A DNA stretch of 64,000 nucleotides from Faecalibacterium longum CLA-AA-H243 (GTDB lineage: Bacteria > Bacillota > Clostridia > Oscillospirales > Ruminococcaceae), in NCBI RefSeq assembly GCF_020687245.1, contig NZ_JAJEQG010000011.1, positions 1 through 64,000 of the forward strand, written 5' to 3'. The notes below the pieces were generated by a model. The model was not told where the DNA came from and made no database searches. It worked only from the letters and a program-made list of their open reading frames with translations. The position numbers and the translations under genes are program-made. The first letter of the stretch is position 1; each line of letters starts with the position of its first letter. Positions 33,629 through 43,040 of the stretch are shown piece after piece.

Positions 33629-33685
33629 CCCCCTAAAACAAACTTTTTCAGTAGGGAATTGAAGATCCTTTGCCCATGAGACAAA

Positions 33686-33718
33686 ATATGCCCCCGCGCT
33701 GTACGCACGGGGGCATAT
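33686..33718 (-). terminator. Terminator of pnp
   Basis: ATATGCCCCCG pairs with CGGGGGCATAT on the minus strand and is followed by UUUUGUC, 15 bp past the pnp stop. Confidence 0.88.
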
Positions 33719-33732
33719 TCAGAAGCTATCTA

Positions 33733-35877
33733 TTAGCCCTGCTCCTGCTGTGCCTTCTTGGCTTCGAGAGCCAGAATGGCGTCGCGGCGGCTCAGGTTGA
33801 TGCGGCCCTGCTGGTCGATGTCCGTCACCTTGACGACGATGGCATCACCCACAGCAACAACATCTTCCACGCGCTCGACACGCTTGGTGTCCAGCTTGGA
33901 GATGTGGACGAGGCCCTCCTTGCCCGGAGCGATCTCAACGAAGGCACCGAAGTTCATCAGACGGGTGACCTTGCCCTTGTAGATAGCACCGATCTCGGGG
34001 TCTTCCACGATGGTCCTGATGGTGAAGATGGCGCGCTTTGCGTCCTCCTGGTCCACAGCGGAGACGAAGACGTGGCCGTCCTCCTGCACGTCGATCTTGC
34101 AGTTGCAGGTGGCGCAGATGTCCTGAATGACCTTGCCGCCCTTGCCGATGACGTCCTTGATCTTATCGGTGGGGATCATCATGCTGAACATCTTGGGGGC
34201 CCAGCGGCTCAGCTCGTGGCGGGGCTCTGCGATGACGGGCTTGATGATCTCATCGAGGATGTACAGACGGCCCCTGCGGCACTTCTCGAAGGCCTCGGCG
34301 ATGATGTCGTAGGTCAAGCCGTCGATCTTAATATCCATCTGGATGGCGGTGATGCCCTTGCGGGTGCCGCCCACCTTGAAGTCCATATCGCCGTGGAAGT
34401 CCTCGACGCCCTGAATGTCCAGCATGGTCATCCAGCGGTCGCCCTCAGTGATAAGGCCGCAGGAGATACCGGCGACGGGAGCCTTGATGGGGACGCCTGC
34501 GTCCATCAGAGCCAGCGTGGAGCCGCAGATGGAAGCCTGAGAGGTGGAGCCGTTGGAAGAGAGGACCTCAGACACGCAGCGGATGGTGTAGGGGAACTCT
34601 TCCAGAGAGGGCAGCACAGGCACGAGAGCGCGCTCAGCCAGTGCGCCGTGGCCGATCTCGCGGCGGCCGGGGCTGCGGGGTGCGCGGGCCTCGCCGACGG
34701 AGTACGGCGGGAAATTGTAGTGATGGATGTAGCGCTTGGTCTGCTCGTCGGTCAGGTCATCCATGAGCTGGTTGTCCTTGGTGCCGCCGAGGGTGCAGGT
34801 GGTGAGCACCTGAGTCTGGCCGCGGGTGAACATACCGGAGCCATGCACACGGGGCAGGATGCCGACTTCTGCAGCCAGCGGGCGGATCTCGTTGATGCCG
34901 CGGCCATCCACGCGCTTGCCCTCGTCCAGCAGCCAGCGGCGGACGACGTACTTCTGCATCTTGTAGCTGACGAGGTCGAGGTCGGCCTCGGTCAGGTCGG
35001 GGTACTCCTCAGCGATCTTGTCCATGATGGGCAGCAGGGCGGCATCACGCACATTCTTGTCGTCGGTATCCATAGCGGCCTTGAAGTCGTCGAGATACTT
35101 CTCCTTGATGGCGTGGAACACGTCCATATCGAGGCCCACGACCTGGAAATCGATCTTCGGCTTGCCGCGCTCGGCCACGATGCTGTTGATGAAGGTGATG
35201 ATCTTCTTGATCTCCACGTGAGCGGCCTTGATGGCGTTCAGCATGGTGTCCTCATCGACCTCATTGGCACCGGCCTCGATCATGACGATCTTGTCCATGG
35301 TGGCGGCGACGGTCAGGGCCAGGTCGCTCTTCTTGCGCTGCTCCTGAGTGGGGTTCAGGACGATCTCGCCGTCCACCAGACCCACCTGCACGCCGCCGAT
35401 GGGGCCGTTCCAGGGGATCTCGGACACAGCGGTGACCAGAGAAGCGCCGATCATGCCGGCGATCTCAGGGCTGCAGTCGGGGTCAAGGCTCATGACGGTC
35501 ATGGTGATGCAGACGTCGTTGCGCATCTCCTTCGGGAACAGCGGGCGCATGGGACGGTCCACGACGCGGCTGGTCAGGATGGCGCGCTCGCCGGGGCGGC
35601 CCTCACGGCGCATGAAGCTGCCGGGGATGCGGCCTGCGGCGTAGAGCTTTTCCTCGTACTCCACGTTCAGGGGGAAGAAATCGACGCCCTCGCGGGGCTT
35701 GGGGCTCATGACCACGTTGCACATCACGCAGGTCTCGCCGTAGCGGATGAGGGCGCTTGCGTTGGACAAGCCGCACATCTTGCCCATCTCCACCTTGAAG
35801 GGGCGGCCTGCCAGCGTAGTCTCGTAAACTTTGAAGTTGTCAAAGTTTTCTTTGCGGGAACCAAATTCGATTGCCAT
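33733..35877 (-). CDS. pnp: Polynucleotide phosphorylase
   Basis: PNPase degrades RNA 3' to 5' with phosphate. The 714-residue protein has two RNase PH domains separated by a helical domain, then KH (about 560-620: MMIPTDKIKDVIGKGGKVIQDI) and S1 (about 630-700: IYKGKVTRLMNFGAFVEI) domains. The start at 35877 (MAIEFGSRKEN) follows GGAGGCAAACCAA. It follows rpsO, the usual rpsO-pnp order. A terminator after rpsO suggests partly separate transcription. Confidence 0.96.
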   Translation of the reverse strand: MAIEFGSRKENFDNFKVYETTLAGRPFKVEMGKMCGLSNASALIRYGETCVMCNVVMSPKPREGVDFFPLNVEYEEKLYAAGRIPGSFMRREGRPGERAILTSRVVDRPMRPLFPKEMRNDVCITMTVMSLDPDCSPEIAGMIGASLVTAVSEIPWNGPIGGVQVGLVDGEIVLNPTQEQRKKSDLALTVAATMDKIVMIEAGANEVDEDTMLNAIKAAHVEIKKIITFINSIVAERGKPKIDFQVVGLDMDVFHAIKEKYLDDFKAAMDTDDKNVRDAALLPIMDKIAEEYPDLTEADLDLVSYKMQKYVVRRWLLDEGKRVDGRGINEIRPLAAEVGILPRVHGSGMFTRGQTQVLTTCTLGGTKDNQLMDDLTDEQTKRYIHHYNFPPYSVGEARAPRSPGRREIGHGALAERALVPVLPSLEEFPYTIRCVSEVLSSNGSTSQASICGSTLALMDAGVPIKAPVAGISCGLITEGDRWMTMLDIQGVEDFHGDMDFKVGGTRKGITAIQMDIKIDGLTYDIIAEAFEKCRRGRLYILDEIIKPVIAEPRHELSRWAPKMFSMMIPTDKIKDVIGKGGKVIQDICATCNCKIDVQEDGHVFVSAVDQEDAKRAIFTIRTIVEDPEIGAIYKGKVTRLMNFGAFVEIAPGKEGLVHISKLDTKRVERVEDVVAVGDAIVVKVTDIDQQGRINLSRRDAILALEAKKAQQEQG

Positions 35878-36050
35878 TTGGTTTGCCTCCTTATGTCCGT
35901 TTGATATTCCAAAAGGCTGCCCGCCGCGCATCATAGCAATAAATCCAGCGTCCGTGCCGCTTCACACAGGCGTTCGATTTACTGCTGCAACACGCAGCAG
36001 CGGCCTATTTGTTCCAGTGCCTGGGATACAAGGGAAAATCCAACATAAAA

Positions 36051-36091
36051 GAGCAAAGGGCAGGCACCATTTGCGGTACCTGCCCTCTGTT
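36051..36091 (-). terminator. Terminator of rpsO
   Basis: AGGGCAGGTACC pairs with GGTGCCTGCCCT on the minus strand and is followed by UUGCUCUUUU. It lies between rpsO and pnp; some read-through into pnp is plausible. Confidence 0.8.
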
Positions 36092-36096
36092 TTCTA

Positions 36097-36351
36097 TTAC
36101 TTACGCAGACCCAGAGTTGCGATCAGAGCACGGTAACGCTCGATGTCCTTCTTCTGGAGGTAGGCCAGCAGATTGCGGCGGCGGCCAACCATTTTCATCA
36201 GACCACGGCGGCTGTGGTGATCGTTAGGGTTCTTCTTCAGGTGCTCGTTCAGCTCGTTGATGTGAGCGGTCAGCAGAGCGACCTGGACTTCGGGAGAGCC
36301 AGTGTCCTTCTCGGTCAGAGCGACTTTGGCCATAACTTCCTGCTTGTTCAT
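36097..36351 (-). CDS. rpsO: Ribosomal protein S15
   Basis: S15 binds 16S rRNA early in 30S assembly. The 84-residue protein contains [30 protein letters not shown] and [11 protein letters not shown], all diagnostic. Its N terminus ([15 protein letters not shown]) is a few residues shorter than in E. coli, normal for Firmicutes. A strong promoter lies upstream. Confidence 0.97.
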   Translation of the reverse strand: MNKQEVMAKVALTEKDTGSPEVQVALLTAHINELNEHLKKNPNDHHSRRGLMKMVGRRRNLLAYLQKKDIERYRALIATLGLRK

Positions 36352-36458
36352 AGTAACAGTACCTCTTTATAAAATTTTTATTTGCCAGCGACACAGCAGC
36401 GGGAAAACGGTACTCCCGAGTGGGCATACTCCCAGCCCCGTATCGCGGTAACAGGGCT

Positions 36459-36487
36459 AGTATAACAGAAACCAACGTAAAAAGCAA
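36459..36487 (-). promoter_or_regulatory. Promoter of rpsO
   Basis: On the minus strand TTGCTT (36482-36487) and TATACT (36459-36464) are 17 bp apart. The leader is about 100 bases and could fold for S15 autoregulation. Confidence 0.75.
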
Positions 36488-36521
36488 GAAAAATTTTTAC
36501 AGATCCGCAAAAATGAGGATG

Positions 36522-36549
36522 TTGTTTTCCTGTCAAATCATGTTATAAT
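36522..36549 (+). promoter_or_regulatory. Promoter of the esterase gene
   Basis: TTGTTT (36522-36527) and a perfect TATAAT (36544-36549) are 16 bp apart, 30 bp before the ATG. Confidence 0.65.
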
Positions 36550-36578
36550 CTGTCTATTGTAATAAAGAGGTAGATCAA

Positions 36579-38129
36579 ATGACACATTGCTTTTCCCGCC
36601 GCAGCTTCCTCAAAGGAAGCGCAGCCGCCGCAGCGGCCCTCACCAGCCCGCTCCTCTCGGCTGATGCAGCTTTTTCTGAAAACGAAAACGGCCTGTTCTC
36701 CCCTGTCTCTGCTCTCTGCCAGACCCAGTACGGCCCGGTGAAGGGCCGAGAGGGCGAAAACGGTCAGCTCTGCTGGTACGGCATCCCCTACGGTGCCGCG
36801 CCCACGGGCGAAAGCCGCTGGACAGCGCCGCAGGAGCCCGCCCGCTGGCTCACTGTGCGGGACTGCACCAGCCCCGCTCCGGCGGCCTACCAGTACACCA
36901 CCTTCCCCCTCGGCACCGAGGACTGCCTGACACTGGACATTTATTCTTCCGCCGAGGCCAAAAAGCGGCCCGTCCTCGTCTATCTGCACGGCAGCGCCGC
37001 CACAGGCTCATCTCTCGAGCTGCCCGGCAGCGAACTCGTGCGGGACGCGGGCTGCGTCTTTGTCGCGCTCAACTACCGGCTGGGGCTGTTCGGGTGGAAC
37101 TGCCTGCCCGCTCTTACTTTCGGCTCCGACGCCGCCGGAAACTTTGCCCTGCTGGACATCGCCCGGGCGCTGGACTGGGTGAAGGAAAATATCCACCGCT
37201 TCGGCGGCGACGCCGACAACATCACCCTCTGCGGCTTCTCTGACGGCGGGCAGATGGCAGCGGCCCTTGCGGGCAGCCCGCTCTTCCGCGAACGCTTTCA
37301 AAAAGCCGTCGCCATCTCCGGCGGGCTGTCCCTCGCCGACCCGGACGCCGCCGCCCAGAAGCTGGCTGAAAATTTCGCACCGCTGGCCGTGGAAGACGGG
37401 CGGTTCGCTGACACGGCTTCCGCCGCCGAATGGCTGCTGACGCCGGGGGCGGACGTCCGGGAATGGCTCTGCGGCCTCGAACCGGCCCGCATTGCGGCCC
37501 TCGGCAAACCAGCCATCCTCTACGCAGACGATGTGGTGCTCTCCCGGGACGCCCGGAGTGCTGTCCCCCTCCTGCTGCTCAGCAGCGCCTCCGAATTCAG
37601 CGGCTTTGTCCGGGACGACCTGCGGCCCGCTTCCAGCGCGGCCCGGGCCTATGCCGTAAAATACGGCTCAGCCCTCTGCCGCTGGAGCAGCACCGAAGCC
37701 GTCGCCGAAGCGCTGGGCGGCAGTGCTCCGGTCTGGCTTGGCCTCATCGACTACGGCGGAGCCGACAGTCAGACGACTATCCCGGGCCTCGGCTCCTTCC
37801 ACGGTCTGCCGCTGGCGCTGTTCTCGTCCGAAAGCAGCTATTCTGCCTGTGCTGATTTGTCTTCGGCAGGTGCGCAGGCCCTTTCAGTCCAGCTGAAGCA
37901 GGCGCTTGCCGGCTTCATGACCAGCGGCTCCCCGGGCTGGGACGTCTGGACGCCGCAAGACCGTGACGCCCTCCACTTCGATGCCGACAGCGAAACAGTC
38001 TGCATCACCCTCAACTCCTACCCGGATACCCAGGAAAGTATCCGTGCCGCCATGGCCGCAGACACGTCCCTCTCCGCCGCCGAAAAGGAAACGGTGGAGC
38101 ACCTCTATTTTTCCGGTTTCTCTTTCTGA
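36579..38129 (+). CDS. Exported type-B carboxylesterase
   Basis: The 516-residue alpha/beta hydrolase begins with a twin-arginine-like signal (SRRSFLKGS, then an Ala-rich hydrophobic stretch ending near ADA). Carboxylesterase type B landmarks follow: EDCLTLDIY, the oxyanion loop LVYLHG, NYRLGLFGW, the nucleophile elbow GFSDGG (Ser221; GESAG in most members) and a histidine in GSFHGLPLALF. It probably acts on ester or acyl groups outside the cytoplasm. Substrate is unknown. It is a single gene between terminators. Confidence 0.85.
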   Translation: MTHCFSRRSFLKGSAAAAAALTSPLLSADAAFSENENGLFSPVSALCQTQYGPVKGREGENGQLCWYGIPYGAAPTGESRWTAPQEPARWLTVRDCTSPAPAAYQYTTFPLGTEDCLTLDIYSSAEAKKRPVLVYLHGSAATGSSLELPGSELVRDAGCVFVALNYRLGLFGWNCLPALTFGSDAAGNFALLDIARALDWVKENIHRFGGDADNITLCGFSDGGQMAAALAGSPLFRERFQKAVAISGGLSLADPDAAAQKLAENFAPLAVEDGRFADTASAAEWLLTPGADVREWLCGLEPARIAALGKPAILYADDVVLSRDARSAVPLLLLSSASEFSGFVRDDLRPASSAARAYAVKYGSALCRWSSTEAVAEALGGSAPVWLGLIDYGGADSQTTIPGLGSFHGLPLALFSSESSYSACADLSSAGAQALSVQLKQALAGFMTSGSPGWDVWTPQDRDALHFDADSETVCITLNSYPDTQESIRAAMAADTSLSAAEKETVEHLYFSGFSF

Positions 38130-38137
38130 CGAAGCAA

Positions 38138-38180
38138 AAACGCATCTCACCGATCACTTTCATCGGTGAAGTGCGTTCTT
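38138..38180. terminator. Terminator after the esterase gene
   Basis: ACGCATCTCACCGAT pairs with ATCGGTGAAGTGCGT and is followed by TCTTGTTTT. It lies between convergent genes and may serve both. Confidence 0.8.
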
Positions 38181-38187
38181 GTTTTAT

Positions 38188-39819
38188 TCAGCGGCTGATG
38201 CCGCCCACAGCCTTTTTGATTTCGGCTTTGTTCCGGTACATCGCAGCGTCAGCCTCCATGAACAGCTCGTCCGCCGTCATGATGCGGCCTGCCTGCATGG
38301 CATAGCCCACTGCGATGGAGACGGGATACTCTTCCTTCGCATCCCACTCCGCGCACAGCCGCCGGAGCGTTTCGACTGCTGCCTTCACAGCCTCCTCATC
38401 CGTCGCAGCCGCAATGACCGCGAACTCGTCGCCGCCGATGCGGAAGCAGTCCTCGGCCCGGTAAAAGGCCTCCCGGATGCAGCGGGCCGCACAGCAGAGC
38501 AGTTCGTCACCGGCACGGTGGCCGTATTGGTCGTTGGTCTGCTTGAGCCAGTTGATGTCCATAACGATGTAGGTCCAGTCCGTGCGCTCGGGCCAGCGGG
38601 ACTTCATATACTTGAAGGCCGTATAGTTGAAAAGCCCGGTCAGCGAGTCGACGTAGGCCAGATTTTTGTAGTTTTCCAGCTGGGCCTGTTCGTCGCTGGC
38701 CTGCCGGATGCGGTGGAGCACGATGCGGCCCAGCATCACCAGAAATCCCAGCAGACCGGCGCAGTAGCACACGGCGTAAGTCCGATCCCGGTAGCCGCTG
38801 TAGAAGGTCGCCAGCGCAAGCAGAGTACCCGCTGCCAGCGCGCCGAAAGCCAGCAGGATGTTCCTCACCTCGCCGCTGTGGTTCTTTTTATAGGAGACCA
38901 TGAGGGTATGGAATGCTGCCAGAATGCTGGCAATGACGGTGATATGAATGGGCATGAGCAGCCACAACATGGGCTGTCCGGCCAGCAGCCAACCCGCAGC
39001 GTCTGCTGCCAGCAGTACCAGCGCAGCCATCTGCGGGAGGCGGATGAGCCAGCCATCATTCTTTACGGTGCAGCGGATGAATTCCAGCACGAAAGGCGCT
39101 GTGAGGCTGAAGGTGACCAGTGAGACGAACACGACGAGATTCGCCCTGTCCGTCACCAGTGCCAGCAGCTCGGAATCGGTCAGCGCCCAGATGCCGACGT
39201 CCAGCATCAGCCCGATCATCACCCGGGTCTGATGGCAGACCTCCGGAGTGAAGATGCTGCGCATCGTCACCATCAGAACGCCAAGCTCCACGGCGCAGAG
39301 GACGCAGAGCAGGAAGAACACCAGCGCGTAAAGGCTGCGCCTGAAATAATAGCTGCTCAGTTTCGTCTGGGTGGCCAGCACCGACTCGCTGCTCAGCATC
39401 ACGCTGAGGGCCGACGGCTCCGCACAGTGGAGCACCAGCGTCTTTCCGGCCGCGCCCTCCGGCAGAGCAGCAAAGAGCCGCATCTCTGCCGGGCCGCTGT
39501 CCGGGTCGTAGGTATAGAACACCGTCTCCTGACCGTCCGCCGCCCGCAGCCCGAGGCTGAACTTCTGCTTCGTGCTGCGGATGCTCAGCATCAGGCTTTC
39601 CCCCATGCTTTCCGGAATGTCATACACGGCCTGCTGGTCTGTTTCCAGCGTCCAGCTGTCGTTCAGTTCCTGCAGACTGCCCTGCACCAGTGTGCGGTGG
39701 TGGTCTTCCTGAACACGGCAGGAGTCTGCCACCCCCAGAAAGACCATCAGCGCCATCAGCCAGACCAGGATGCGCAGGCACCATTTCTGTTTTGTTTTTT
39801 CATAAAGTTCACTCCGCAA
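38188..39819 (-). CDS. Membrane-bound diguanylate cyclase (7TM-type sensor, GGDEF)
   Basis: The product has about 543 residues: an N-terminal transmembrane helix (RILVWLMALMVFLGVA), an extracytoplasmic beta-rich region of about 130 residues, some seven membrane helices, and a C-terminal GGDEF domain (DSLTGLFNYTAF, MDINWLKQTND, RIGGDEFAVI). It should synthesise cyclic di-GMP. I propose a TTG start at 39819, preceded by AGGA, which overlaps the ribF stop; the ATG at 39870 would overlap ribF by 62 bases and adds residues that read as ribF shadow. So translation is probably coupled to ribF. Confidence 0.8.
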   Translation of the reverse strand: MRSELYEKTKQKWCLRILVWLMALMVFLGVADSCRVQEDHHRTLVQGSLQELNDSWTLETDQQAVYDIPESMGESLMLSIRSTKQKFSLGLRAADGQETVFYTYDPDSGPAEMRLFAALPEGAAGKTLVLHCAEPSALSVMLSSESVLATQTKLSSYYFRRSLYALVFFLLCVLCAVELGVLMVTMRSIFTPEVCHQTRVMIGLMLDVGIWALTDSELLALVTDRANLVVFVSLVTFSLTAPFVLEFIRCTVKNDGWLIRLPQMAALVLLAADAAGWLLAGQPMLWLLMPIHITVIASILAAFHTLMVSYKKNHSGEVRNILLAFGALAAGTLLALATFYSGYRDRTYAVCYCAGLLGFLVMLGRIVLHRIRQASDEQAQLENYKNLAYVDSLTGLFNYTAFKYMKSRWPERTDWTYIVMDINWLKQTNDQYGHRAGDELLCCAARCIREAFYRAEDCFRIGGDEFAVIAAATDEEAVKAAVETLRRLCAEWDAKEEYPVSIAVGYAMQAGRIMTADELFMEADAAMYRNKAEIKKAVGGISR

Positions 39820-40726
39820 AGTATTCCTGCGCGCGCTGGGCTGCGTGGTCGATGCACTCGCGCAGCTCATCCAACGTGTCGAACTTTTTGCTGGGGCTGA
39901 GGTAGGCGTGGAACTCCACCACCGGGTCGGTGCCGTAAAGGTCGCCGGTAAAGCCCGGGATGAAGGTCTCGCAGGTCACCTTGCTCTCGTCGCTGTTGAC
40001 GGTGGGCCGGGTGCCAAGGCCGGTGGCCGAGGGGTACCACCGGTCTCCTATTCTGGTGCGGGTGATATAGATGCCGTACCGGGGCAGCTGGAAGCCCTGC
40101 GGGTAGAGCTGGTTGATGGTCGGCACGCCCAGCGTCCGGCCAAGGCCCGCCCCGTGATGCACCGTGAAGCGGATGGCGTAGGGCATCCCCAGCATGGCAT
40201 TGGCCGCCGGGATGTCACCACCTTCCAGCGCGGTGCGGATGCGGGTGGAGGAAACAGGCTTCTCCTCAAACTGTGCCATCGGCAGGACGACTACCTCCAC
40301 GCCCAGCGGCTCGCAGAGCTGACGCAGCAGCTCCGGTGTGCCTGCCGCCCTGGCACCGAAGGTGAAGTTCTCGCCGCAGAACAGCGCCCGGGCGTTGCAG
40401 TCCCGGATGATGCCCAGCACGAACTGCTCCGCCGTCATGGCCTTGATCTCCTCGAAATCGGGGCAGAGATAGTGCTCCACGCCGAGGCTGGCGATGAGGG
40501 CGTGCTTGTCCTCAGTGGAGAGCAGGCGCTTGCCCTTCATCTTGTTTTCGGTGGGCAGGCGGAAGGTAAACACCGCCGGTGCCGCGCCGTGGGCCCTGGC
40601 CCACTCCACTGCGCCATTGATGACCGCGCGGTGGCCGATGTGGATGCCGTCAAAAAAGCCCATTGCCACAGCAGAGCCGTGGGCACCGCCCAGCGCAAGC
40701 GGCGCAAGCTGTGAATAGATCTGCAT
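39809..40726 (-). CDS. ribF: Bifunctional riboflavin kinase/FAD synthetase
   Basis: RibF phosphorylates riboflavin to FMN and adenylylates FMN to FAD. The 305-residue protein has the nucleotidyltransferase HIGH motif (GFFDGIHIGH near residue 23), GENFTFG and SSTRIRTALEGG, then the kinase domain (GAGLGRTLGVPTINQLYPQG, VEFHAYL). It is the last gene of the rimP-infB-truB operon, nine bases after truB, a standard bacterial arrangement. Confidence 0.95.
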   Translation of the reverse strand: MQIYSQLAPLALGGAHGSAVAMGFFDGIHIGHRAVINGAVEWARAHGAAPAVFTFRLPTENKMKGKRLLSTEDKHALIASLGVEHYLCPDFEEIKAMTAEQFVLGIIRDCNARALFCGENFTFGARAAGTPELLRQLCEPLGVEVVVLPMAQFEEKPVSSTRIRTALEGGDIPAANAMLGMPYAIRFTVHHGAGLGRTLGVPTINQLYPQGFQLPRYGIYITRTRIGDRWYPSATGLGTRPTVNSDESKVTCETFIPGFTGDLYGTDPVVEFHAYLSPSKKFDTLDELRECIDHAAQRAQEYFAE

Positions 40727-40735
40727 GAATGTTCT

Positions 40736-41620
40736 TTAATTCCTCTCTACAAAGAGTTTTTCGACCTTGAGCACGCCGCCGGTGATGTTCGCAAGGCCCA
40801 GGAACTGACCCTCGGCATTGCGGACACGGTAACGGCCGTCTGCCGCCGGGTAGCGGCTGGTGGGGCAGCCGTTGTACAGGTGCTGCTCCACCCTTGGCTC
40901 TGCCACCAGCAGAGGCAGGCTCTCAAACACGCTCTCCACCGGCAGCATCAAAGCCTGCAGTGCCTCGGGGCCTGCGTCCTTTGCCGCCTGTATCTCTTCC
41001 AGCGTGTGGGCGTCGGCCTCGGTGTAGACACCCGCCGTCGTGCGGCGCAAGGCGCTCATGGTGCCTTTCTGGCCCATAGCGGCGGCAATGTCCTCCAACA
41101 GAGTGCGGATATACGTTCCCTTGGAGCAGCGGACGGTGAGGACGTATTCGTTCTCCACCGGGCTGCCGCCGTACCGGATGTCCAGTATCTCGATGGGACG
41201 GGCCTTCCGCTCCACCGTGACGCCCTCGCGGGCCAGCTTATAGAGGGGCTGGCCGTTGATCTTGACAGCCGAGTACATGGGCGGCGTCTGCATCTGGGGG
41301 CCGAGGAACCGGGGCAGAACAGCCAGCAGTTCCTTCTCCCCCGCCGTCACCGGGGCTGTTTCCAGCACGGTGCCGGTGATGTCGCCGGTGTCGGTCTGCA
41401 TCCCCAGCCGCAGCCGGGCGCAGTAGGTCTTGGTGTGGTCGAGCTGAAGGTCCACAGCCTTGCTGGCCCCGCCGCAGAACACCGGCAGAACGCCGGTGGC
41501 CATGGGGTCCAGCGTACCGCTGTGACCCAGTTTGCGGGTACCGAGGATGCCGCGCAGCTTGGCGATGACGTCAAAGCTGGTCCACTCCATCGGCTTATCT
41601 ACGATAAGGATGCCCTGCAT
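40736..41620 (-). CDS. truB: tRNA pseudouridine(55) synthase
   Basis: TruB makes pseudouridine 55 in the T loop of tRNAs. The 294-residue product has GILIVDKPMEWTSFD, the catalytic aspartate in HSGTLDPMATGVLP and RCSKGTYIRTL. Its ATG shares one base with the nrnA stop. Confidence 0.95.
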   Translation of the reverse strand: MQGILIVDKPMEWTSFDVIAKLRGILGTRKLGHSGTLDPMATGVLPVFCGGASKAVDLQLDHTKTYCARLRLGMQTDTGDITGTVLETAPVTAGEKELLAVLPRFLGPQMQTPPMYSAVKINGQPLYKLAREGVTVERKARPIEILDIRYGGSPVENEYVLTVRCSKGTYIRTLLEDIAAAMGQKGTMSALRRTTAGVYTEADAHTLEEIQAAKDAGPEALQALMLPVESVFESLPLLVAEPRVEQHLYNGCPTSRYPAADGRYRVRNAEGQFLGLANITGGVLKVEKLFVERN

Positions 41621-42603
41621 CAGCTTTCCTCCTGCGTCTCGGGGCGGTCGAGTTCCGCCTCCACTTCGGCCAGAATGGCGCTCTTGGCGTTGTCGAGGTT
41701 GCCCAGCAGCTCACAGCCCGCTGCGCGGGTGTGGCCGCCGCCGCCCAGACGCCGTGCGATGGCGCAGGCGTCCACGCCCTTGGCGGCGCGCACGCTGATG
41801 CGGTAGCTGCCGCCGGGCTGCTGACGGAGCAGCAGGCCCACTTTGACCCCCTCGATGCTGATGGGCAGGCTGGTCAGCTCTTCCAGGTCAGCCGGGTCCA
41901 CGCCGCTCTGCTCTATCTCGTCCCGGGTCAGATACATCAAGGCGCAGCGGCCCTCAAGATGATATTCCAGATGGTTGCGGGCGATACGCTCCGCCTCCAT
42001 CCTCTCCCGGGGTTTGGTGTCGAAGAGCAGGGTGTTCAGCTCCTCCACCTGCGCACCGGCCAGAATGAGCCTTGCAGCTACAAGATGGGTGTTGGCAGTG
42101 GTGGAAGAGAACCGGAAGCAGCCGGTGTCAGTAGCGAGGCCGGTGTAGAGGCAGTTGGCGATGAGGGGCGTGATCTCCACGCCCATCTCGCTGATGACCT
42201 CATACAGAAGCTCTGCCGCTGCGGCCGCATTGCCGTCCAGCAGGGTGAAATCCGCATAGCCGCTGTTGCCCGTGTGGTGGTCGATGCAGAGATCGACGTG
42301 GCGGGTATACTGCGGCACACCGTTGTTTTCACCAAAGAGCTGCACGCTGGCAACATCCACGGCCACAACGGTCTTGGGCTCAAACTCGCCCCGGAACGGC
42401 ACCGGTGCGGTAAAGCTGTAGCGGGAAGGCACTGCATCGGAGCAGAGGACAGCTGCCGTCTTGCCCAGCGCCTTGAGCGCGTGGCAGAGGGCGCTGCCGC
42501 AGCCGATGGTGTCGCCGTCCGGGTTTTTATGACACAGGACCAGAATGTTGTCCGCAGCACAGAGGCGCTCGGCCATCTGCTGCACATTGAGCTGTTCTGT
42601 CAT
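41620..42603 (-). CDS. nrnA: DHH-family nanoRNase/pAp phosphatase NrnA
   Basis: NrnA degrades very short RNAs and dephosphorylates pAp. The 327-residue protein has CHKNPDGDTIGCGSAL, the DHH signature in CIDHHTGNSGYA and the DHHA1 motif GGGGHTRAAGCE. It occupies its typical position between rbfA and truB in Gram-positive operons. Confidence 0.93.
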   Translation of the reverse strand: MTEQLNVQQMAERLCAADNILVLCHKNPDGDTIGCGSALCHALKALGKTAAVLCSDAVPSRYSFTAPVPFRGEFEPKTVVAVDVASVQLFGENNGVPQYTRHVDLCIDHHTGNSGYADFTLLDGNAAAAAELLYEVISEMGVEITPLIANCLYTGLATDTGCFRFSSTTANTHLVAARLILAGAQVEELNTLLFDTKPRERMEAERIARNHLEYHLEGRCALMYLTRDEIEQSGVDPADLEELTSLPISIEGVKVGLLLRQQPGGSYRISVRAAKGVDACAIARRLGGGGHTRAAGCELLGNLDNAKSAILAEVEAELDRPETQEES

Positions 42604-42635
42604 TTGATGGATCCATCCTTTCCGCAGCGCTGGAT

Positions 42636-43022
42636 TTATTCCTCGGTCTCGGCGGGCTGAGAGTCCTCAGCATCGCCGTTCACATTCAGCGTGCGGAGCA
42701 GCTCATTGATGTGGGCTGCATAGGCGGCACCGTCGTCCTCCACAAAGATGAAGCGGGGTGCCTTGCGGATGTGCATTTTCTTGCTCACTTCGGTGCGCAC
42801 ATGGCCTGCGGCGCGGTTCAGGGCCTCGATAGCGGGCTTGGGGCCGTCCTCACGGCCCATCACGCTCACATAGACCTTCGCCACGTCCAGGTCGGGCGTC
42901 ACATCCAGCCGGGTGACGGTCAGCAGACCGCCCTCCAGCCGCGGGTCTTTCAGCCGTCCGATGATGGCGATGAGCTCACGCTTCATGTCCTGCGCCAGAC
43001 GGCCCATATTTTTCTGAGACAT
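42636..43022 (-). CDS. rbfA: Ribosome-binding factor A
   Basis: RbfA helps mature the 30S subunit. The 128-residue protein starts MSQKNMGRLAQDMKREL, with LTVTRLDVTPDLDVAKVYVS and the ending LRTLNVNGDAEDS. The start at 43022 follows GAGGAGAAACT. A 238-bp repeat (copy 4) separates it from infB, so the infB-rbfA link in this operon is interrupted by non-coding DNA. Confidence 0.92.
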   Translation of the reverse strand: MSQKNMGRLAQDMKRELIAIIGRLKDPRLEGGLLTVTRLDVTPDLDVAKVYVSVMGREDGPKPAIEALNRAAGHVRTEVSKKMHIRKAPRFIFVEDDGAAYAAHINELLRTLNVNGDAEDSQPAETEE

Positions 43023-43040
43023 AGTTTCTCCTCTAAAATA

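Noticed and set aside
33670-35904. 744-codon plus-strand frame opposite pnp
   Set aside because: Shadow of pnp; composition is unnatural (Asp, Leu and Val rich) and the real gene on the other strand has full PNPase motifs.
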